64,000 bases of DNA from assembly GCF_002210095.1 (NCBI RefSeq), contig NZ_AQQR01000009.1:94423-158422 (forward strand), given 5' to 3'. Shown piece after piece: positions 42,712-52,463 of this stretch. Numbering within the stretch: position 1 is the stretch's first letter; the number at the start of each line of letters is the position of its first letter. The notes beneath the pieces are model-generated. The model worked only from the letters and a program-made list of their open reading frames with translations. It searched no databases and was not told where the DNA came from. The position numbers were made by a program, and so were the translations under genes. Source of the stretch: Marinibacterium profundimaris (lineage in GTDB: Bacteria; Pseudomonadota; Alphaproteobacteria; Rhodobacterales; Rhodobacteraceae).

Positions 42712-43905
42712 TTATTGTTTTTCGGGTTCAGGACAAGCACGCACAGGCGTGACATTCGCAGCTTCGAGAAGAATGGCCTCCAGGTCAGCTGCCGCCTGCG
42801 GTACAGAAAAGTGGTTTTCGTAACAGGTTCGAGCGGCGCGGCTCATGGCAGCAATCTCGTCCTCGCCGCGTGACAGGAAATCGCTTAGCATTCTGGTGGT
42901 ATCAGCCGTGGTATCAGGCACCGCCAGGCCAGCGCCGGCAGCGACAACCTCGCGCCAGATATTGACTTCGGTTGATATAAGCACCGGCTTGCCGACCGAA
43001 AGTGCCTCGGCCACGACCAGGCCGAAGTTCTCCTGATGGCTCGGCAGCACAAAAGCGCGCGCCCCGGAATACGCGGCTTCCCTTGCCGCGCCTTTCACCA
43101 TACCCGGCCAATGCACCCGGTCGGCGACCCCAAGCTGTTCGGCCAGGGCCTTGAGTTCGGGGACCCAACCCAACTGATCCGGCCCGGCCATCACCAGATC
43201 GAGACCCGGATCCATCTGGGCAACGGCAGCGAATGCCTCGATCAGCTGGTCGCAGGCCTTCTTGGGATGGATCCGGCTTAGATAGAGAAAGTAGTCGCGC
43301 CCTGAGAGCGCCGGAAGCTGTCGCAGAAAGTCATCCTGGCCCGCATCAGCCCCCGTCCCCATCTGCGAAGCGCAGAAGGCAACCACACGGGCATTATAGT
43401 CCTGATGTCCAGCAAAGGCGTTCTGTGCAAGCAGGCGCTCTTCCTCGCACGTAAAGAGAACGGCGTGTGCGCGTGACAGCGCCCGGCCCTGGAACAGGGT
43501 CCAAAACCCCTGCTTTACCAAATGCTTGGCAGGTTTGATCTTACGAAAGTACGGATCCAGCATACCATGGCTGAATATGACCCAAGGCAGGCCAGCGGCC
43601 TCCATCGCGCGGGTGCCACCGACGGTGGCGTGGTTCCAAAGCCCGTGCACCACGGCGGCGTCGAAATCCGGCGCCAATCTTGCAACCTCGCCATTGAAGC
43701 GCGGCGTATAACCACCCTTGCCACGCGGTCCCGCGCCGTGCACCTGAAAACCGAAATCCGAGATGAAGGCCGCATCTGGCGGGTCTAACGTGACAAAGGC
43801 ACTTTCGTGCCCGGCCTTTTGATGTTCTTCGGCCATGACCCGGGCGTATTCAACCGGCCCGCCGCTCTCAGGTCGGACCGATGCGAGAAGGTGAAGAATC
43901 TTCAT
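42712..43905 (-). CDS. Glycosyltransferase family 4 protein
   Basis: This 397-residue cytoplasmic enzyme has the GT-B layout of family 4: an N-terminal MKILHLLASVRPESGGPVEYA start and the C-terminal donor domain with LSRIHPKKACDQLIEAF and PSHQENFGLVVAEALSVGKPVL, where the EX7E-type glutamates are found. It adds one sugar to the lipid-linked repeat unit. It is read leftward, convergent with the yjb operon. Its start overlaps the stop of a 79-codon frame (43902-44141) that I do not recognise. Confidence 0.9.
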   Translation of the reverse strand: MKILHLLASVRPESGGPVEYARVMAEEHQKAGHESAFVTLDPPDAAFISDFGFQVHGAGPRGKGGYTPRFNGEVARLAPDFDAAVVHGLWNHATVGGTRAMEAAGLPWVIFSHGMLDPYFRKIKPAKHLVKQGFWTLFQGRALSRAHAVLFTCEEERLLAQNAFAGHQDYNARVVAFCASQMGTGADAGQDDFLRQLPALSGRDYFLYLSRIHPKKACDQLIEAFAAVAQMDPGLDLVMAGPDQLGWVPELKALAEQLGVADRVHWPGMVKGAAREAAYSGARAFVLPSHQENFGLVVAEALSVGKPVLISTEVNIWREVVAAGAGLAVPDTTADTTRMLSDFLSRGEDEIAAMSRAARTCYENHFSVPQAAADLEAILLEAANVTPVRACPEPEKQ

Positions 43906-44266
43906 ATTGCCTCGTTCTTGGTTAGGCTGCTCATGTGTCCCAGTTCGCAGACGGCGTTATCCAATTTCCCCGCAGGGGCCTTTTTAAAGCGGCCGTCATC
44001 CACCAGTGACCCGGCTCGCAACACGCAGATATGCCCAAATCCTCTAGCGCCCCCACGGATCGCCAAAGTGACAGCGAGAGACGATAGTAAGGATGCACCT
44101 CTCGCCGGAGTTTTCGATCTTTTGGCTGATATCAGCATCATTTGCCACTTACCTTGCTCAAGACCCAGCGCTCGCCTGGCCCTGATTGGCCCGGCCCCTT
44201 ATCTGGCGACAATCTCTTCAAATCCGCTTGCGCCCCGTTTCACCCGATCAGGACAATGGGTTAATT
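43906..44266. other. Gap between two glycosyltransferase genes
   Basis: These 361 bases hold a minus-strand frame (43902-44141, 79 codons) whose stop overlaps the next start as ATGA. It shows no known motif and has only a weak ribosome site, so it may be chance or the decayed end of an older gene. Confidence 0.35.
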
Positions 44267-45481
44267 TCACTGCGCTACGTGCGAAACGCTCAACGTGTCG
44301 GCAAATGCAGACGCACTTCCCGCGATGGCTGGCAGCGGCGGCAAGTCTGCCTGTGTTCCGGTCAGCTTCTGTATGGCCCTGCAAAGTTCTGTAACGTCGC
44401 CGCCAGCTGCCGAAGCCGATGCAGCCGTCGCCATACGCTTCCACAGATCCTCATCCCTGGAAAGCAACGCCATGTGGAAAGCGAGGCCCTCCGGATTGTC
44501 AGGCTCGACAATGAAACCGTTCACTGCAGTGCGCACCAATAGGTCACGCGCTCCGCAATTGTCCGACAGGAGAACGGGAAGTCCGGCCGCCTGCGCCTCC
44601 GGGACGACGTTTCCGAACTGCTCTTCGATGCTTGGCAACAACAGAGCCAGAGAACGACCCAGGTATTTCGAAATTTCCTCGGTCTGAACGAAACCAGTAA
44701 AAGTCACCCGATCGGCTATTCCGAGATCCAGAGCCTGCTGTTTCAAAGTCTCCTCGAGCGGGCCGGAACCACACAGCACGAGGCGTCGCGGCCTGTCGCC
44801 AACCTGAGAAACCAGTTCACAATAACGCCTGTAGGCAGCCAGTAGCATCGCGTGGTTCTTCTTGGGCACAAGGCGAGCCACGCATATGAAATCTCGGGCT
44901 TCGAACGGAGTGCCTCCGGGCGCGCTCTCCAACCCTGATAAATGCCTGATCCGTTCGATCGAAACGGTGTTGTACTCGCCAGCGATTTTCTCGGCAGGTA
45001 TGCCCAGAAAACGAAAATAATCGATCGATCGTGAACCCGAAGCTATCCCCCCATTGTATGGAAGGAACATCAGGCTCTTCATGGCCTCCTTCAGGGCCAA
45101 GCGCGGCTTGTCGTCGAACTTGGAGCAGCCCATGGTGTAGACTTTCGAGCCAGTCATGCGCAGCCACAACGAAAAGAGGAAGACCGCCTTGACGTTCCAG
45201 TGACAAAGAAAATAGTCGCCGCGACCCAATTTCCTAGCCGCACCAACAAGCTCGCGGAACAACTCGACCGTGCCTAAGCTTCGAAGATCCCGTCCTGGAA
45301 ACAAAGTCAGCTTGTCAAAACCGGAATCGTCGAAACCTTCCCAATCGTAGGAGTCGCTCTTTGAGCACAGTTCAAGCCCAGTGACTTGCCGTTCATCGGA
45401 AAAAGCTGAAGTCACAGCACGCGTTCGGTCTTGATGGAGTGGACCAAAGTTATCCCACATTAGTACCAGAGCCCGGTTCAT
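44267..45481 (-). CDS. Glycosyltransferase family 4 protein
   Basis: This enzyme of about 404 residues has the GT4 donor-domain pattern: FICVARLVPKKNHAMLLAAY, LCGSGPLEETLKQQA and PSIEEQFGNVVPEAQAAGLPVL. The N-terminal acceptor half starts MNRALVLMWDNFGPLHQDR and is variable, as usual. The ATG at 45481 has GGCGGAGA upstream; another ATG lies at 45496. It should add a sugar to the repeat unit. The gene stands alone between two gaps and is moderately A/T-rich. Confidence 0.9.
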   Translation of the reverse strand: MNRALVLMWDNFGPLHQDRTRAVTSAFSDERQVTGLELCSKSDSYDWEGFDDSGFDKLTLFPGRDLRSLGTVELFRELVGAARKLGRGDYFLCHWNVKAVFLFSLWLRMTGSKVYTMGCSKFDDKPRLALKEAMKSLMFLPYNGGIASGSRSIDYFRFLGIPAEKIAGEYNTVSIERIRHLSGLESAPGGTPFEARDFICVARLVPKKNHAMLLAAYRRYCELVSQVGDRPRRLVLCGSGPLEETLKQQALDLGIADRVTFTGFVQTEEISKYLGRSLALLLPSIEEQFGNVVPEAQAAGLPVLLSDNCGARDLLVRTAVNGFIVEPDNPEGLAFHMALLSRDEDLWKRMATAASASAAGGDVTELCRAIQKLTGTQADLPPLPAIAGSASAFADTLSVSHVAQ

Positions 45482-45721
45482 TTTCGTCTCCGCCATGCTC
45501 TAAACAAATCGGACGCCACGGTGTTCAGGACAATTCTCAACATTCAAGCATCCACGGTTCTATTCCAGCCTTCACCTGAAAGCAGATTGACGACATCTGG
45601 AATTGTAGAGATCTCGAGCAACGATCAAATGCTAGGGCAAATTCCCCCGCCCTAAAGCAAACTTCGTTCGAGATCACATCAGAGAACCAGTACATCGGTT
45701 GAAGCAAAAGGGGCCTTCATT

Positions 45722-47872
45722 TCAATTCACATAGTACTTTGAACCGTACCCTGCGTACGCACCATATTTGCCTCCGTACCCATAAGCTTTCATCCGTTTG
45801 GGATTGATCTGTGAGAGGATTAGTCCCGTTATTCTTTGTTTTGAATTGTGGAAGATACGCAGAGACTCTTCCACTTGCTGCTGCGAAGTACTGTCCCACC
45901 TTACCGTGAAGAGTACAGCATCGGCTTGCTGCGCGATAATACGAGCGTCAGGCACCACAAGCACTGGCGGAGTATCGATCAAGACCACATCGTACTCTTG
46001 GCGAACGGTTTTGAGGAACTGCTTGAATCTCTCCGAAGCAAACAGATCAGCCGCATTCGTGCTGGTCTTTTCACCGAGAAGTACATCAGCTCCGAAAGCG
46101 TCGTCGTGATGCAAAACCTCATTCAGTGTTTTGTGCCCGGCAATAACCGACACAAGACCGCCGCTAGGCGAACTGTCGAAATACTGGTTGAAGGTTCGTC
46201 GACGAATATCCCCCTCGATCAAAAGAACTTTTTTGCCCAAACCAGAAAGATTGTTGGCGAGAGCGAGGATATTTGTGGTCTTTCCTTCACCCGGAACTGC
46301 GGATGTGGAAATAATGATTTTTGGAGGGTTATCAACATTTGAGAGCAGCACCGAAGTCCGAAGGTTTCGGATCGCTTCAGCAGCCTCGGAGGAAGGCTTC
46401 TCATTGAGATAAGTCAAAGTATGCCTGCGACCCCTGACAGGGATTTGGGGAATTTGCCCCAAGACCGAATACCCGGTGAACGCCTCCAAGTCACGGGCCG
46501 TCCGGAAACCCTTTTTTAAAGCCTCATTCAAAAGGACCAAGGACGACCCCACCAGGAAACCAAGGGAGATTGCCACTGCCAGTATCAAAGATTTCCGCGG
46601 AGTCGCGGGCGCACCAGGCACCACCGATTGCGACAGTATTCGGCTATCGGCCTCTTGGATTCCGTGTTGCGCCGCGGTCTCCTTGAGGCGCGTCAGAAAG
46701 TATTCGTAAAGCGCCCTGGTCGCCTCGGTTTCACGAGTTAATTGCTGGAGTCTGATCAAATCTTGACTCTGCGATGCAAGTTGATCGCTCATGTCCGCCT
46801 GCGAACCAATCAACGCCTCAAGCTGCTGACGACTTCTGAGGATATCCGTCTGTGTTCTGGACAGGACGAATTCGACCCTTTCTTCGAATGCCGCAGCGGC
46901 TTCCTCATCACTCTCGACCTGAGGTAGCAAGCGACGAAGTTGAGGATCCCCAGACAACGTGACAATCTCTTCAGGGCTGGTCGCTGTGCTCAGGTTCTCG
47001 TACCTTTGCTCCAAGGAGCGGATGTTCTCTTCAGAATTGACTATCCGATCACGGATATCCTTAAGCTGAACCTCCTGGAACTCCAGTGCGTCAGCCGAAA
47101 CAAGATCAGTGGAAGAGCTGAATTCCGCCAATTCGCTTTCGCGCTGCTCCAACTCGGCCTGCAAATCCGAAACCCGCTCTGTCAGCCAGTTTGTCGCCTG
47201 CTCGGTGGCTTCGAATTTCACCTCCAGCTGGTCCAGAACATAAAGCTCAGCGATTATGTCAGCAATCTCGGCGGACTTCTTCGCGTTTTCTGTTTCGACC
47301 TCGATCCGCAGAACCAGCGTGTTGGGAACATTGCGAATTGAAACGGCCGAAATCAGCCGGGTTATAACCCTGTCGCGGGTCTGTCGGTCCGATTCACTGT
47401 CCGAAATTTCGCTAGGCCGACCCACCATTCCCAGTTGCTGTTTGACGTAATCTTTGATTTTGCGGATCTGGGAAGGGTCGCGCAGTGCCGCGTTGAATTC
47501 GGGATCATCGATCAGGTTCATCCTGTCGACAACTTTGCCCATGAGACTCCTGGACTTCAGAACCTCCACTTCGGAATTGACCGCAACCGCGTCCCCCGAA
47601 AGTCCACCGACGACGCTTTGAAGGTCGACGACCCTCTCGCCTTCCGTTTCCAGGATGACGACGGAAGCAGAGGTGTATGTCGGCGTCGCAAGAACATACG
47701 AATAATAGCCAGCAGCAAGCGTAAATAGCCCCATGACCAAAGCGATCAGGAACTTTCCCCGCCATAAAATGGCGGCAAGCGCGCTAAGATCGACGACATC
47801 GTCCGACTTGTCCGCAGCAACGGTGGAATTGGACGAATCAGAAAAATGTCGGTTGTTCGGGAGGTTTGTCAT
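45722..47872 (-). CDS. Wzc-like polysaccharide biosynthesis tyrosine autokinase
   Basis: This 716-residue inner-membrane protein controls chain length and export. It has an N-terminal Wzz domain with a membrane segment near residues 35-55, long coiled-coil helices in the periplasm, a second membrane segment near residue 440, then a BY-kinase domain with Walker A SAVPGEGKTT (near 525) and VLIDTPPVL. The C-terminus is a tyrosine cluster: seven tyrosines in the last 21 residues, the autophosphorylation site. The partner Wza-like exporter lies on the other strand at 38741. An 18-base palindrome lies upstream. Confidence 0.93.
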   Translation of the reverse strand: MTNLPNNRHFSDSSNSTVAADKSDDVVDLSALAAILWRGKFLIALVMGLFTLAAGYYSYVLATPTYTSASVVILETEGERVVDLQSVVGGLSGDAVAVNSEVEVLKSRSLMGKVVDRMNLIDDPEFNAALRDPSQIRKIKDYVKQQLGMVGRPSEISDSESDRQTRDRVITRLISAVSIRNVPNTLVLRIEVETENAKKSAEIADIIAELYVLDQLEVKFEATEQATNWLTERVSDLQAELEQRESELAEFSSSTDLVSADALEFQEVQLKDIRDRIVNSEENIRSLEQRYENLSTATSPEEIVTLSGDPQLRRLLPQVESDEEAAAAFEERVEFVLSRTQTDILRSRQQLEALIGSQADMSDQLASQSQDLIRLQQLTRETEATRALYEYFLTRLKETAAQHGIQEADSRILSQSVVPGAPATPRKSLILAVAISLGFLVGSSLVLLNEALKKGFRTARDLEAFTGYSVLGQIPQIPVRGRRHTLTYLNEKPSSEAAEAIRNLRTSVLLSNVDNPPKIIISTSAVPGEGKTTNILALANNLSGLGKKVLLIEGDIRRRTFNQYFDSSPSGGLVSVIAGHKTLNEVLHHDDAFGADVLLGEKTSTNAADLFASERFKQFLKTVRQEYDVVLIDTPPVLVVPDARIIAQQADAVLFTVRWDSTSQQQVEESLRIFHNSKQRITGLILSQINPKRMKAYGYGGKYGAYAGYGSKYYVN

Positions 47873-48247
47873 GGTGATCGTAGTTCCGAAGGGGTTTCGG
47901 GGGCTGAACTTGCAAGTTCAGTTCGAATTCAACTCACACGTAACACAGTAACTGGTTGAGCACAGTAGCGTACTTCAAGGCGCGCGGAGCACCACCTACG
48001 GCACCCGTCCAGCGCTCAAAAATTAAGCGAATATCAAGACTTAGTAGACTTATGTTACCTTGCTCGGGTTCGCGGCAGCAAGCGTTCTACCCCGTTCTCC
48101 AGTTGACCAATTGGGATGAGGACCTGACGCTTGCCATCTCCCAGCCAGGCGAGTGAACTGCATTTCGCAGGCTCCGAACATCTGAGCCTTGGCCGTTCGC
48201 CTCTCTTGCATTTGCCTGCTGCGCCACACGTGTCGCGATCCCCAAAA
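47873..48247. promoter_or_regulatory. Promoter region of the Wzc-like gene with an 18-base palindrome (47904-47921)
   Basis: This 375-base gap contains the perfect palindrome CTGAACTTGCAAGTTCAG, 32 bases before the kinase start. The size and place suit a repressor operator or an RNA hairpin in the leader. The rest is A/T-rich and holds no supported gene. Confidence 0.5.
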
Positions 48248-49579
48248 TCATAGTGATAAATTTCGCGCCGAACGGCTTAGCTTCTCCTGAACAACTATTA
48301 GGCCAATCAAGAACAAGAACGTAAAGAATGCGCTCGGGATAACGGCTCCGACCGTGCCCCTAAATAGAATTGGCAGGGCTGCAATTGCAAAGTAACCGAA
48401 AACCGGCACTCCAGAAATGGTTGCGCTTCGCGCAAGCAGCTGCCGCACAATGATTGCCAGAGCTACGGATCCAAGTAACACGCCAGGAATACCGAAGTCG
48501 TAGTAGAAATCTCCAAATATTGGGCCGGAAAGATTTGCGGTTCCGACGAACCCATAACCGTAAAGTTCATTGCCAACCTCCAGCCCCAATACAAGCGGTT
48601 TATCCGGCCAAATTGCTCTTGGAACGAAAAATAGAAGAACCGATAATGTGCTGCTGCCCCATTCTAGTCCATTGCGCTCCACCATATCTATTAGATGTAA
48701 AAGAACCTTGTGCTGGTCCAAATACCCCAAGAAAAACTCCGGTGAAATTTCTACACTTGCGAGGTCTGCGTCGGTACCGGCTCTGGTCGTGGCACTCAGA
48801 ATAGGCATGACAACCATGGATCCCGCAATCACAGAAATGCAAAAGAACCGGAACGACAGGATTCTGGTAAAGGTGATCAGCAGGGGAGGAAGGAGAGCTT
48901 GAAGCAGCACAAAGCGTGCCGAATTGAAGGGATTGTACAATACGAGGAGAAGTGAGAACAACACTATATATCCAACCCACCTTAGCCAAGATCGCTCTTC
49001 CGTTAATTTTGCAGCGAGGAACATTGAACACGCTAGCGTGAAAGACCGAGAGAATATTAGAAAGATGCCGCCGGCGGCGTCCACCTTTTCTCTTCGGGCC
49101 GCAAGTGTATTCGCGATCCCTCCGCGCATGGCGATCTCGACAAGCACGGCCACTATAAAGATGACAATGAGCGAAAGCGTTGTATACCTTATTGAAAAAT
49201 CTCTGGTTGATTTTGGAGTGGCGTGCTTTGGTAGGACAACCGCATTTATTACGGTTACCATAAATATTAGAAAATAGAGTTCAAAAATCTGATCTTGACG
49301 GTAAGTCAGACTATGCCCAAAATTTAGCGGTACTATTGCGCCGGTTGAGAAAATCTGAGAGCCTTCAGGCTCATATATTGTCACCAATGGAGCAACCACG
49401 AAAGACAGAGTGTTTAGGAGCCAAAACATATCAACAACATCAAAGTCTTCTTTATTGCTTCTCGATGATGCCAACAATGTTATCAACCACACGGGCAGTA
49501 CCAGGACCAAGGTGGACTCAGTGCGCATGTAAACCATTCCAAAGACCAGGAGGGAAATTTGGAGGACCGCTCTCTGCAT
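48248..49579 (-). CDS. Wzy-like O-antigen/exopolysaccharide polymerase
   Basis: This protein of about 443 residues has twelve or more hydrophobic segments and a large periplasmic loop holding FFVPRAIWPDKP, a segment often seen in O-antigen polysaccharide polymerases of this type. It joins repeat units in the periplasm. The ATG at 49579 begins the first membrane segment; an upstream frame exists but has no support. The gene is one of the most A/T-rich in the window, as is common for polymerases exchanged between strains. It stands alone on the minus strand between two gaps. Confidence 0.8.
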   Translation of the reverse strand: MQRAVLQISLLVFGMVYMRTESTLVLVLPVWLITLLASSRSNKEDFDVVDMFWLLNTLSFVVAPLVTIYEPEGSQIFSTGAIVPLNFGHSLTYRQDQIFELYFLIFMVTVINAVVLPKHATPKSTRDFSIRYTTLSLIVIFIVAVLVEIAMRGGIANTLAARREKVDAAGGIFLIFSRSFTLACSMFLAAKLTEERSWLRWVGYIVLFSLLLVLYNPFNSARFVLLQALLPPLLITFTRILSFRFFCISVIAGSMVVMPILSATTRAGTDADLASVEISPEFFLGYLDQHKVLLHLIDMVERNGLEWGSSTLSVLLFFVPRAIWPDKPLVLGLEVGNELYGYGFVGTANLSGPIFGDFYYDFGIPGVLLGSVALAIIVRQLLARSATISGVPVFGYFAIAALPILFRGTVGAVIPSAFFTFLFLIGLIVVQEKLSRSARNLSL

Positions 49580-49907
49580 AATTAATGCGCCTTGTCGTTG
49601 GGGCACTCTATCACGGAGTGATAGGACATATGATTCTGGGTGCAATCCAGTACACAAAACTTCCACGGAATTGCGCAATTAGTGAGCATTGGGGCATGTG
49701 CTTTCGGCGCGCCAAGTCGCAAATGGCTTCGGTTTTTTTCAGCTTCAGCCACCTAAAGGCATTACGGCGATGACATTATTGGCCAGAAGTCGCTTGCTTT
49801 GCTTACCATCGGTCTTGCGCTTAAACTTCCGAGTCACCACCATTTTGGCTCTAAATCGCATCCGTGATGTAGTTCTGATTCTCTTTAGCCGGACGGCATA
49901 TTTGCCA
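49580..49907. other. A/T-rich gap between the polymerase and GT2 genes
   Basis: In these 328 bases I see no supported gene or clear hairpin. The low GC continues from the polymerase gene, suggesting that it belongs to the same acquired block and contains its promoter. Confidence 0.4.
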
Positions 49908-50819
49908 TTATCCAGCAATGCCTTTTGGTATTTTTGCTTCAAAAACCCCACGGCGTGTAAGGTATTCGTATGAGCCGACGCCTTCCAAGGCCGCTGCCTG
50001 CTCCATCTCGTAGAGCGAAGCATCCACCAAGGTTCGATACCAGTAGGCCTGGAGGAAGTGAAAGAAGAAGCCAGCTTTTCCGTCCAGAAACCCTCTACCC
50101 AGGATATAGCGGTAGAAGAAGTACATCCCGCCACGCATGGAAGCTGGAAGACGGCCGTAGACCTGTTCCTTTAGGAATCGCTTGCGTTTTGCCTGGCCCG
50201 AGAGGTTGGACGTGTCTTCCTGGCGGGCGCGTTCTCTGGTGGCGATGATCTCATATGCCTCGCGCCTTGCATATCCGACGTGCTTGGCCGTCCACCAGGC
50301 CAGGTCATTCAGGTTATCGTCGACCAAATCACCGCCTTCCAGCGTGGTGGTCCGGGCGTTCTCCACAACGATGTGCTCGTCCATCCAGCGCTGCTCCATG
50401 CGCCCCTGGCCCGTACGCCAGAGGCGCAGGATCAGCCCGGGATAAAAGAAGCCATGGGTAATGGGCTGGCTCAGGAAGGTTATTTTTCGGCGCAAGTAGA
50501 CTGCATTGATGTCGCCAGGGTCGGTCGTGAAATTGCGAATGGCCTGTTGCAAGCCCGGTTCGATTATTTCGTCCGCGTCGATACGAAGGGTCCACGGAGA
50601 GCTGATATCGACCTGGTCCAGGGCCCATTGGAATTGGATTGCGTGATTGACGAAGGTGTTCTGGAGAACTTCGGCACCAAGAGATTGCGCAATCTCGACC
50701 GTTTGATCGCTGGAGAAGCTGTCGATTACCAGAATGCGCTCAGCCACCGGCCGCACGCTCTCTATACAACGCCCTATATGCTGTTCCTCGTTGTAGGTGA
50801 GGATGACGGCTGTGATCAT
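49908..50819 (-). CDS. Glycosyltransferase family 2 protein
   Basis: This 303-residue enzyme has a GT-A fold: ITAVILTYNEEQHIGRCIESV at the N-terminus, RILVIDSFSSDQTVEIA, and the metal-binding RIDADEII (DxD) near residue 80. It resembles enzymes of lipopolysaccharide core or exopolysaccharide loci. The start overlaps the acetyltransferase stop (ATGA), so it is the last gene of the minus-strand operon that begins at 55224. It should add a sugar to the repeat unit. Confidence 0.9.
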   Translation of the reverse strand: MITAVILTYNEEQHIGRCIESVRPVAERILVIDSFSSDQTVEIAQSLGAEVLQNTFVNHAIQFQWALDQVDISSPWTLRIDADEIIEPGLQQAIRNFTTDPGDINAVYLRRKITFLSQPITHGFFYPGLILRLWRTGQGRMEQRWMDEHIVVENARTTTLEGGDLVDDNLNDLAWWTAKHVGYARREAYEIIATRERARQEDTSNLSGQAKRKRFLKEQVYGRLPASMRGGMYFFYRYILGRGFLDGKAGFFFHFLQAYWYRTLVDASLYEMEQAAALEGVGSYEYLTRRGVFEAKIPKGIAG

Positions 50820-51415
50820 GCTGCACCGCTGCTTGGCACAATTGAAGGCTGATGTGCCGAAGCCGGTTCTTCAACGTCAAAGCCAGGGCGCTTCTTGATC
50901 GCGATTGCCGGGTTGCCCTGATAGACGGTGAACGGTGCGGCGTCGCTGAACAGTACGCTGCGTGCTCCGACGACCGCTCCCTCGCCAACTGTCACGCCCG
51001 GGCCGACAAAAGCTTCGGCACAGACCCACGAATGGGGCTCAATGCAGATCGGTCTGGAAAACAGCGGCCTCTCCAAGGTTCTGATGGAGTGGCTGGCCGT
51101 GCACAAAAAAGCACGCTGGCTCACAGTGGAATAGTCCCCCATGACAATTTCGGCCTGGGTGTAGCAATCTACCCCGTCAGCGAGGCAAGCATAGACACCC
51201 ATCTTCAGGTTCCACGGCGCCCAGACGAAACAGCTGGGTGCGATGCGGCTACCCTTGCCAATCTCAGCTCCGAAGGTACGCAGGAGGAATTGCCGCCAAC
51301 GCTCCATAGCGAAGCGTGGGGTCGGGCGGAACAGCAGCGAGTAGACAATCTGCCATACCAGGCGCCGAAACTTTAGCGACCTCGACATCTCATCAACGTA
51401 GAGACGTTCAGCCAT
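50816..51415 (-). CDS. WcaF-like acetyltransferase (left-handed beta-helix)
   Basis: This 199-residue protein resembles colanic acid acetyltransferases of the WcaF type. The N-terminal part has FRRLVWQIVYSLLFRPTP and WRQFLLRTFGAEIGKGSRI. Hexapeptide repeats follow (DYSTVSQRAFLC, AEAFVGPGVTVGEGAVVGARSVLF), and QGNPAIAIKKR is near the end. It should acetylate a sugar of the repeat unit using acetyl-CoA. It lies four bases after the MurB-like gene and overlaps the GT2 gene start, so it is part of the same operon. Confidence 0.9.
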   Translation of the reverse strand: MAERLYVDEMSRSLKFRRLVWQIVYSLLFRPTPRFAMERWRQFLLRTFGAEIGKGSRIAPSCFVWAPWNLKMGVYACLADGVDCYTQAEIVMGDYSTVSQRAFLCTASHSIRTLERPLFSRPICIEPHSWVCAEAFVGPGVTVGEGAVVGARSVLFSDAAPFTVYQGNPAIAIKKRPGFDVEEPASAHQPSIVPSSGAA

Positions 51416-51419
51416 GCAT

Positions 51420-52463
51420 TCAAAACCCTTCTACGATTTCATTCTCGAGCGGGATGCTGTCACCGACCATCGCTTCCATTTGATTTATGAAGCGGATCAT
51501 TTCGTCCGTTCCCTGGCCTCGGTTCACAAGGCAGTTCAAAGTCTTGTCTGAAAATGGTTGTCTTTCATATTCGAAGTCAAAGCGCTCAAGGAGCAGGTCG
51601 TTCAACCACTTTCGGTTCAGTGGGCTTTCACGGTGAAAGACCTTGTATTCGTAACGAAACAACAGAAACAGGGCGGATAGTATCTTGAATTTCAAATCCT
51701 TGCGCGCCAATACCCGGTAAGGGGAGCCAGAGTAAATGCTGCCCAAATTTGGGTACATGAAGTCCTGGTATTTATGGCGCTTGGCGTGAAATACCTCCAT
51801 CTTGTGGAAGATCTCTTGTGGGTCACCCGGCTCGGCGCGGAAGGTGCATTTGGCAACGATCCCGTCAAATTCTCCACGTCGAAGTGCGGAAGCGCGGTGC
51901 GTCAAACCCAACTCGGTCCCATCGATTTCCTGGACACGACCATCGGAGCGAATGACTATCGCACTTTCCAGTTTATCCTTCAGCTCTGTCCCGTAAGCGC
52001 CGGCATTCATGAAAATCCCGCCACCAATTGTGCCAGGGATGCCCTCGAGTCCTTCAAAACCTTCGATATTGTTCCAAAGTGCGACACGCGACAGATCAGG
52101 CATCATCACGCCGCACTCTGCTACGATGTTACCGTTGGCTGCATCATACTCGATGCAATCCAACCGCATGGTTGAGACCAGAACAGCATAGCTGGCCTCG
52201 TCGCGAAACAGCAGGTTACTTGTGTTTCCAATGAGTTTGTAGGCTTGGCCAGAAGAATGCAGACGCGCGATACACAGCGCAAGTTCGTCTACGGTGGTGG
52301 GGTGTAGGATCAACTGCGCTGTCCCGCCGGTGCGGAGGTACGTGCGCGAAGCCAGGGCGACGTTATGTTCGACCACGATCCCCTCGCTCTCAAGAGCCGC
52401 AGAAAAACCGTCCAGATCAACCGGAACCTGACTCACTATGTTCTCAACGGGCCCTTCAAGCAT
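51420..52463 (-). CDS. MurB-like FAD-binding UDP-sugar enolpyruvyl reductase paralogue
   Basis: This 347-residue flavoprotein resembles UDP-N-acetylenolpyruvylglucosamine reductase. The FAD-binding segment YKLIGNTSNLLF, the EGLEGIPGTIGGGIFMNAGAYG loop, the serine region NLGSIYSGSP and the C-terminal LENEIVEGF glutamate are all present. In an exopolysaccharide operon it probably makes a lactyl or muramic-type sugar, or a related reduced enol ether, rather than peptidoglycan precursor. GGAGG precedes the ATG at 52463, which overlaps the pyruvyltransferase stop by eight bases. The true cell-wall murB should lie elsewhere. Confidence 0.8.
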   Translation of the reverse strand: MLEGPVENIVSQVPVDLDGFSAALESEGIVVEHNVALASRTYLRTGGTAQLILHPTTVDELALCIARLHSSGQAYKLIGNTSNLLFRDEASYAVLVSTMRLDCIEYDAANGNIVAECGVMMPDLSRVALWNNIEGFEGLEGIPGTIGGGIFMNAGAYGTELKDKLESAIVIRSDGRVQEIDGTELGLTHRASALRRGEFDGIVAKCTFRAEPGDPQEIFHKMEVFHAKRHKYQDFMYPNLGSIYSGSPYRVLARKDLKFKILSALFLLFRYEYKVFHRESPLNRKWLNDLLLERFDFEYERQPFSDKTLNCLVNRGQGTDEMIRFINQMEAMVGDSIPLENEIVEGF

